Of a stretch of DNA of 9,115 nt, positions 5,952 through 9,115 are shown in pieces. The DNA is from Nitrososphaerales archaeon (GTDB taxonomy: Archaea > Thermoproteota > Nitrososphaeria > Nitrososphaerales > CADDZS01), in assembly GCA_030043455.1 (NCBI GenBank), contig JASHXQ010000014.1:1-9115 (forward strand), given 5' to 3'. The notes under the pieces are model-generated. The model saw only the letters and a list, made by a program, of their open reading frames with translations, did not search any database and had not been told where the DNA came from. Position 1 is the first letter of the stretch. Each line of letters starts with the position of its first letter. A program made the position numbers and the translations under genes.

Positions 5952-7341
5952 TTTGCGATGTACCTGGCTCTTGTAACTGTACCTTTTGCTTTATGGGTTC
6001 TGGTTCAACGTCCAGCGTCAAGCCAGTTCTCTTCACTACGACTACCCTGGCCCCGATCTCAATTTTGTTAATCGCTGTACCCGATGTCCGTGCCTTCCAA
6101 ATGATCCCATCAACTGACACATCTCCCTCTGGTTCGAGAGAACGCGTAACTATCCCAGTCTTGCCGACTAGGGTCTCAGAACCGGTTACCGGTTTCTTTC
6201 GGATGGCTTTCCCCACCCACCTCGTGTACATAGCCAGAAGACCTCCCACGACTAGAAAGACCCCCAACTCCACGAATTGAGCATCTCCAAAAGGAGAAGG
6301 AGAATATGGGATCTGATAGGTTAGAAGCACTGTGCCCAGGACTCCTACCAACAAACCGGCAAGCAACATGAAACCATGACCCGTTTTGAGCTCTAGCACA
6401 ATCAGCACCGCGGCGCAAGCAAACAGTACGAGCGGGAGGGCTATCGCAGACGACCCGTTCCCGTTCTCGATCGCTTCCGTGCCGATAATCCCAAGGGCAA
6501 TCAGTACGGCTCCAGCCACTGAAAGAACTATGGTCGGGTGCAGAAAATCAATCACAATCGCTACAATACCGAGAAGTAGTAGAATCCCATCAACCGTTGC
6601 ATCCGAGAGCAGACTTACGAGCTGTTCTGTGGGAGTTTCGCTAATCGTTACAACCGACGAACCACTAAGGTTTAGCATGGCAATTGTCTGCCCTAAGCTA
6701 TATGAGCTGGCGTCAGCGACGTGGTATTTTAGGGCATCAGCGTAATCATACGCCACATTGTACGCTGCCATCTGCGTAACTGCAGTGATATTCCGGCCGT
6801 GCTCCTGTGCGAGGGCTACCATGAAGGAGATCGCGTAATCGGTCGTGTGGTTTTGCTCGAGGGCGGTACCCCCTCCAAGAATATAGGGAGTCGACGGCCC
6901 GATCTGCGAACCCGGCCCCATGAAGATCTTGTCTGTGGCCATCGCGATATAGGATCCAGCTGAAGTCGCCCCAGAGTCATTGCCAACGTAGGTATACACA
7001 GGGACGGTGGAATTAGATATACTATCTACGATAGAAATCATATCATTAAGCGATCCCCCGGGAGTATTCATGTTGATGATGATCGCTGCCGCGTTGTCCG
7101 CCTCGGCCGTAGCTACGCTTCGCGCGACAAGACTTGTAGCTCCCTGGTCGATAGGAACATCCATCTCGATGACGATCACAGTTTTGGTTTGATCCGTCTG
7201 TGAAGCTGCTTGGGTAATCGCACCCCTGTCAAGGGTCGATGCCGCGATGCACATGCACAAGAAGCATAAGGCAAGAACCAGCAACCCAATTCGCCAGATG
7301 TTCAGAAGGTTCAAAGTCGATCCAAATTTGTGGTGACTCAC
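5944..7341 (-). CDS. nfeD: NfeD-type membrane serine protease (ClpP class)
   Basis: A 465-residue membrane protein of the family of Pyrococcus PH1510, which cleaves its partner stomatin. Residues about 13–35 are a signal peptide or anchor. The ClpP-like protease domain spans about 52–225, with NTPGGSLNDM (oxyanion strand) and ATSAGSYIA placing the nucleophile at Ser127. The general-base Lys of PH1510 (K138) aligns with His165 in QNHTTDYA, anchored by the shared Tyr and the following LAQE-GRN, so the dyad appears altered. Four or five membrane segments follow (about 250–375), then a C-terminal soluble OB-like NfeD domain (about 385–446: LVGKTGIVTRSLEPEGDVSV). GTG start, with GAGGGG nine bases upstream. 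It overlaps the stomatin gene by 8 bases. Family call is firm; catalytic competence is open. Confidence 0.93.
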   Translation of the reverse strand: MSHHKFGSTLNLLNIWRIGLLVLALCFLCMCIAASTLDRGAITQAASQTDQTKTVIVIEMDVPIDQGATSLVARSVATAEADNAAAIIINMNTPGGSLNDMISIVDSISNSTVPVYTYVGNDSGATSAGSYIAMATDKIFMGPGSQIGPSTPYILGGGTALEQNHTTDYAISFMVALAQEHGRNITAVTQMAAYNVAYDYADALKYHVADASSYSLGQTIAMLNLSGSSVVTISETPTEQLVSLLSDATVDGILLLLGIVAIVIDFLHPTIVLSVAGAVLIALGIIGTEAIENGNGSSAIALPLVLFACAAVLIVLELKTGHGFMLLAGLLVGVLGTVLLTYQIPYSPSPFGDAQFVELGVFLVVGGLLAMYTRWVGKAIRKKPVTGSETLVGKTGIVTRSLEPEGDVSVDGIIWKARTSGTAINKIEIGARVVVVKRTGLTLDVEPEPIKQKVQLQEPGTSQIG

Positions 7342-7417
7342 TTTTCCAATCCCCTCAATACTACCGGACTAGGAGAAAAAACACGATCCTAGTCAGGAGC
7401 AATAAAGGATATTTTGT

Positions 7418-7427
7418 CGTATATACG
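7418..7427. promoter_or_regulatory. Palindrome CGTATATACG upstream of nfeD
   Basis: A perfect 10-base palindrome with a TATATA-type core lies 77 bases upstream of the nfeD GTG. As a TATA box it would start transcription near 7397 and give a leader of about 55 bases, consistent with nfeD having a Shine-Dalgarno-like site. It could instead be an operator. AAAATATCC at 7408–7415 (minus-strand GGATATTTT on the plus strand) is a rival TATA candidate. Confidence 0.35.
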
Positions 7428-7475
7428 GAATTTGGATAAAGCATCCAAAGTCCGGCACTTGAGGAAATTTTCTAT

Positions 7476-7506
7476 AAAAAGCGAAGAATCCCCTCAAGAA
7501 AAGAGG
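7476..7506 (-). terminator. Possible hairpin and T-run terminator after the 155-residue gene
   Basis: On the minus strand, 13 bases after the stop, CCTC (7506–7503) can pair with GAGG (7495–7492) around a 7-base pyrimidine-rich loop. A run of five Ts follows at 7480–7476. Archaeal termination depends mostly on T-runs, so this is plausible, but the stem is only four to five pairs. Confidence 0.35.
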
Positions 7507-7519
7507 ACTTTCTCAGTGA

Positions 7520-7987
7520 TTACTTCTTTGCCTTGGACTTTTTCGGAGTAGCCTTTTTTTTCGCGGGTGCAGCTGCCTTCGGCTTCTTCTCGTTCAGCTT
7601 CGTAATCACCTTATTCAGTAAAGCTTCCTGCTTGCTCTTAGATCTAGCGTTTTCCTTCGAGATGAAACTCTTCAACGAAGCCACCTCATTTCGCAGAGAT
7701 GCTACCTGCTTGTCCAGTTTTTTCGAATTCACTTCGTGAGACTTTCGAAAACTGGAAAGATCCTTTGATACACCCTCGACATTCTCTCGCAAAATTCTGA
7801 GAGCGGCTCTTCTCCCTCCACCCTTGGACTTAGACTTGGTTTCTGATGGGGCTGCACTTCCACCGGCCGACTCTTGACCCGAGCTACTTCCTTCACTGGC
7901 TTCCATTGCACCTGACTCCATGCTCTCACTTTCTCTTCGTTCTTCGGGTTCTGATTCTTCGGAACCCATGTCGCTGTCTGAGACCAT
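7520..7987 (-). CDS. Acidic-head, coiled-coil, basic histone-H1-like-tail protein
   Basis: 155 residues with no catalytic motif and strongly split charge. Residues 1–40 are Ser/Glu-rich and acidic (GSEESEPEERRESESME). Residues 41–60 are a flexible Gly/Ser/Lys linker. Residues about 61–132 are helical with heptad-like spacing (SKKLDKQVASLRNEVASLKSF), probably a coiled coil. Residues 133–155 are a Lys/Ala/Pro tail (EKKPKAAAPAKKKATPKK) like the tails of histone H1 and some bacterial chromatin proteins. This suggests binding to DNA, RNA or membranes, but no family is recognised. ATG start, 38 bases downstream of a TATA-like box at 8021–8029. It is flanked by nfeD downstream and the OB/winged-helix gene upstream, each in the same direction with its own likely promoter. 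Confidence 0.75.
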   Translation of the reverse strand: MVSDSDMGSEESEPEERRESESMESGAMEASEGSSSGQESAGGSAAPSETKSKSKGGGRRAALRILRENVEGVSKDLSSFRKSHEVNSKKLDKQVASLRNEVASLKSFISKENARSKSKQEALLNKVITKLNEKKPKAAAPAKKKATPKKSKAKK

Positions 7988-8020
7988 TACTCGTTCTCAA
8001 GTCCAGAGGAGCAATATGTT

Positions 8021-8029
8021 CGCTAAATA
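8021..8029 (-). promoter_or_regulatory. TATA-like box for the 155-residue gene
   Basis: Minus-strand reading is TTATTTAGC within CCCTTATTTAGCG, centred about 38 bases before the ATG at 7987. Transcription would begin near 8000 with a leader of about 12 bases. Confidence 0.42.
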
Positions 8030-8116
8030 AGGGTTATTTGTGCATGATTAAGGCCAATTTTCCACCAGTCTAGTGACGATGAATCAACAACACCAACCAC
8101 TTTTAGGCACAGGTTG

Positions 8117-8965
8117 TTAGATCAAATTCGAAAACTGGGCATTTTCCGCCTTAATTTTGCTCCGATAAGCTCCCAGTGCCTCTGAGTATTCCTTCAGCGC
8201 CGACTCCCTATCAGAGTAATCTTCGAGGTACTCCCTGAAGGCCTTCCTATCGCCCTCCTCTCCCTGTAGCACATGCTGGCCGTCCTTGCCCCTCTTGAAC
8301 ACTCGCTTCTTCGCGATGAGTTTCCTACCCTCGAAGAACTCTAGAGCATCCTTCGTAGGGTAGTAAAAGCCTGACATGGAACCGGTGCGATCAACGAGGC
8401 CCATGTAGTAGAGATTCGTGGCTACAATCTGGTGCATCTGGCACCATTTGGTATAGTGCTGGGGTTTGCCATCCTCCACCCAAAGCCGGACCAATACCAA
8501 TAGCGATCTAACTTCTCTTGCCGAGATCTGATACACCGTTTCTGCAGGCCTCATTTGTCCACCTTTCGACAATTCCAGCTTCCTCAGAGTCTCGTTCATC
8601 TCGTAAAGCATCCTCGAGACCTCGAAGGGACCAAGAAAGGAGTCGAAAAACAAGGTGAGTCTTCCCTCCCTGTTCAATCCGCCGCTCCTCAAGTCGCAGA
8701 CCATGTAGTCACCGGTCTTGAATTTCCACTCGTCAAATTGCGCCTCCGAGATCAGCATCTCAGCTTCGAGAGAGGCATCCTGGATCGCCATCCTCCGGTG
8801 CTTCCAGCCATTCCTGGACGTGAAGGGGCCCGCAATCGACTTCACCTTCACACAAACGGAGCCGGAAGTTCCAACTTCGGACAGATTCACAAGATCTTGT
8901 AATCCTTTTCTGGATTCGATCGTATCATTTGGCACATCATGAGAAGAAACCTGCAGCTCAGGCAT
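8117..8965 (-). CDS. Probable OB-fold plus winged-helix nucleic-acid-binding protein
   Basis: 282 residues; no named family recognised. Residues about 25–115 have the strand pattern of a single OB-fold of the kind seen in RPA-like ssDNA-binding proteins: GSVCVKVKSIAGPF, HRRMAIQDASLEAEMLI, FKTGDYMVCDL and RLTLFFDSF. Residues about 140–235 resemble a winged helix: SAREVRSLLVLVRLW, HYTKWCQMHQIVATNLYYMGLVD, then a wing with GFYYPTKDALEFFEGR and KRVFKRG. The C-terminal 45 residues are highly charged and helical. Taken together this suggests single-stranded or duplex DNA binding in the cytosol. ATG start with no Shine-Dalgarno; a TATA-like box at 8999–9008 predicts a short leader of about 12 bases. 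Divergent from the RimI-like gene. Domain calls rest on pattern reading only. Confidence 0.72.
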   Translation of the reverse strand: MPELQVSSHDVPNDTIESRKGLQDLVNLSEVGTSGSVCVKVKSIAGPFTSRNGWKHRRMAIQDASLEAEMLISEAQFDEWKFKTGDYMVCDLRSGGLNREGRLTLFFDSFLGPFEVSRMLYEMNETLRKLELSKGGQMRPAETVYQISAREVRSLLVLVRLWVEDGKPQHYTKWCQMHQIVATNLYYMGLVDRTGSMSGFYYPTKDALEFFEGRKLIAKKRVFKRGKDGQHVLQGEEGDRKAFREYLEDYSDRESALKEYSEALGAYRSKIKAENAQFSNLI

Positions 8966-8996
8966 TGGTGGTGCTACGCGCTGATCTTTGTAAGCG

Positions 8997-9009
8997 AATT
9001 CTTATTTTG
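8997..9009. promoter_or_regulatory. AT-rich divergent promoter between the OB/wHTH gene and the RimI-like gene
   Basis: AATTCTTATTTTG sits about 38 bases from the minus-strand ATG (8965) and about 38–50 bases from the plus-strand GTG or TTG candidates (9042, 9054). Read from either strand it contains a TATA-like element (AAAATAAGAAT on the minus strand), so it could serve both genes. Confidence 0.38.
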
Positions 9010-9041
9010 CCATTTCGGTTAGTCGAACCTTTACCTTCGGA

Positions 9042-9115
9042 GTGGTAGCCAGCTTGGAAATTCAGATCCGGGACTGCCGGGAGGCAGACTTGAGAAGAGT
9101 TACGGAAATAGAGGA
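9042..9115 (+). CDS. rimI: RimI-like GNAT N-acetyltransferase, 5' fragment
   Basis: A partial gene running off the right end, about 24 complete codons. The translation VVASLEIQIRDCREADLRRV, then TEIEE, matches the start of RimI/ArdI-type N-terminal acetyltransferases: first beta strand IQIRDC, then the helix ADLRRVTEIEE, compare the usual IRPA..DL..V..IE. Such archaeal enzymes acetylate protein N-termini, using acetyl-CoA. The start may be GTG 9042 or TTG 9054; the latter gives the more usual N-terminus, and GGAG at 9039–9042 lies before it. The opposite strand is also open over this stretch but looks like a shadow. The short length keeps confidence moderate. Confidence 0.6.
   Translation, partial: MVASLEIQIRDCREADLRRVTEIE

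Noticed and set aside
6386..6745. 119-codon plus-strand ORF inside nfeD, and several 60–115-codon ORFs elsewhere
   Set aside because: They are antisense or alternative frames of clear genes, with Ser/Thr/Ile-rich low-information translations and no motifs.
8044..8113. Tiny plus-strand ORFs (9 and 13 codons) in the gap between the 155- and 282-residue genes
   Set aside because: They are too short, have no ribosome site and no recognisable peptide. The 129-base gap is better read as promoter and 3' region.
8094..8116. Hairpin CAACC/GGTTG just after the 282-residue gene, as a terminator
   Set aside because: Only five pairs with a 13-base loop, and no T-run follows on the minus strand.
9011..9083. 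Possible tRNA on the minus strand, from a GGTTCGACTAACC stretch
   Set aside because: The T-arm does not make the required five-pair stem, and no D-arm, anticodon arm or acceptor stem can be built around it.
8962..9113. Open minus-strand frame across the right end, ending in TGA overlapping the 282-residue gene start (looks like translational coupling)
   Set aside because: The translation is low in hydrophobic pattern and rich in Ser, Arg and Asn, while the opposite strand over the same bases encodes a recognisable RimI-like N-terminus. It is probably a shadow frame.

Overview
The window looks like chromosomal DNA from an archaeon. Three things suggest this: a TrmB-type regulator, an NfeD–stomatin operon of the kind known from Pyrococcus, and AT-rich TATA-like boxes about 25–35 bases ahead of several starts, with few Shine-Dalgarno sites at first genes. 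Non-ATG starts, especially TTG, are common. A mesophilic or soil member of the Thermoproteota (Nitrososphaeria-like) would fit, but that is inference, because there is no rRNA, tRNA or lineage marker here. I see no mobile element, CRISPR array or RNA gene. No gene-free stretch exceeds about 180 bases.

Layout. (1) 20–1867, minus strand: a tight three-gene operon with overlapping ends, read as UbiX-type flavin prenyltransferase, class I SAM methyltransferase and ABHD14-like alpha/beta hydrolase. (2) 1931–2791, minus: a TrmB-family regulator, divergent from a UPF0173/COG2220 metal-dependent hydrolase (2894–3556, plus) across about 100 bases that hold inverted repeats. (3) 3557–4547, minus: a beta-class TSPPY DNA methyltransferase with no visible restriction partner and a puzzling 5' end, divergent from a small winged-helix protein (4645–5085, plus). 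(4) 5082–7341, minus: NfeD followed by a slipin/stomatin, overlapping by 8 bases. (5) 7520–7987, minus: a small low-complexity protein with an acidic head, a coiled coil and a basic histone-H1-like tail. (6) 8117–8965, minus: a protein with a likely OB-fold and a likely winged helix. (7) From about 9042, plus, running off the end: the first 24–25 codons of a RimI-like N-acetyltransferase.

How the parts relate. NfeD and stomatin form a known membrane protease–substrate/scaffold pair. UbiX makes prenylated FMN for UbiD-type decarboxylases, none of which is in view, so its co-transcribed methyltransferase and hydrolase may act in a pathway completed elsewhere. TrmB is the natural candidate to regulate itself and the divergent hydrolase.

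Most worth a second look: the NfeD catalytic lysine appears replaced by histidine; the DNA methyltransferase start region carries a well-formed ATG ORF in the wrong frame; two convergent gene pairs end in palindromes that supply both stop codons; and two DNA-binding-like proteins (155 and 282 residues) do not match a named family that I recognise.
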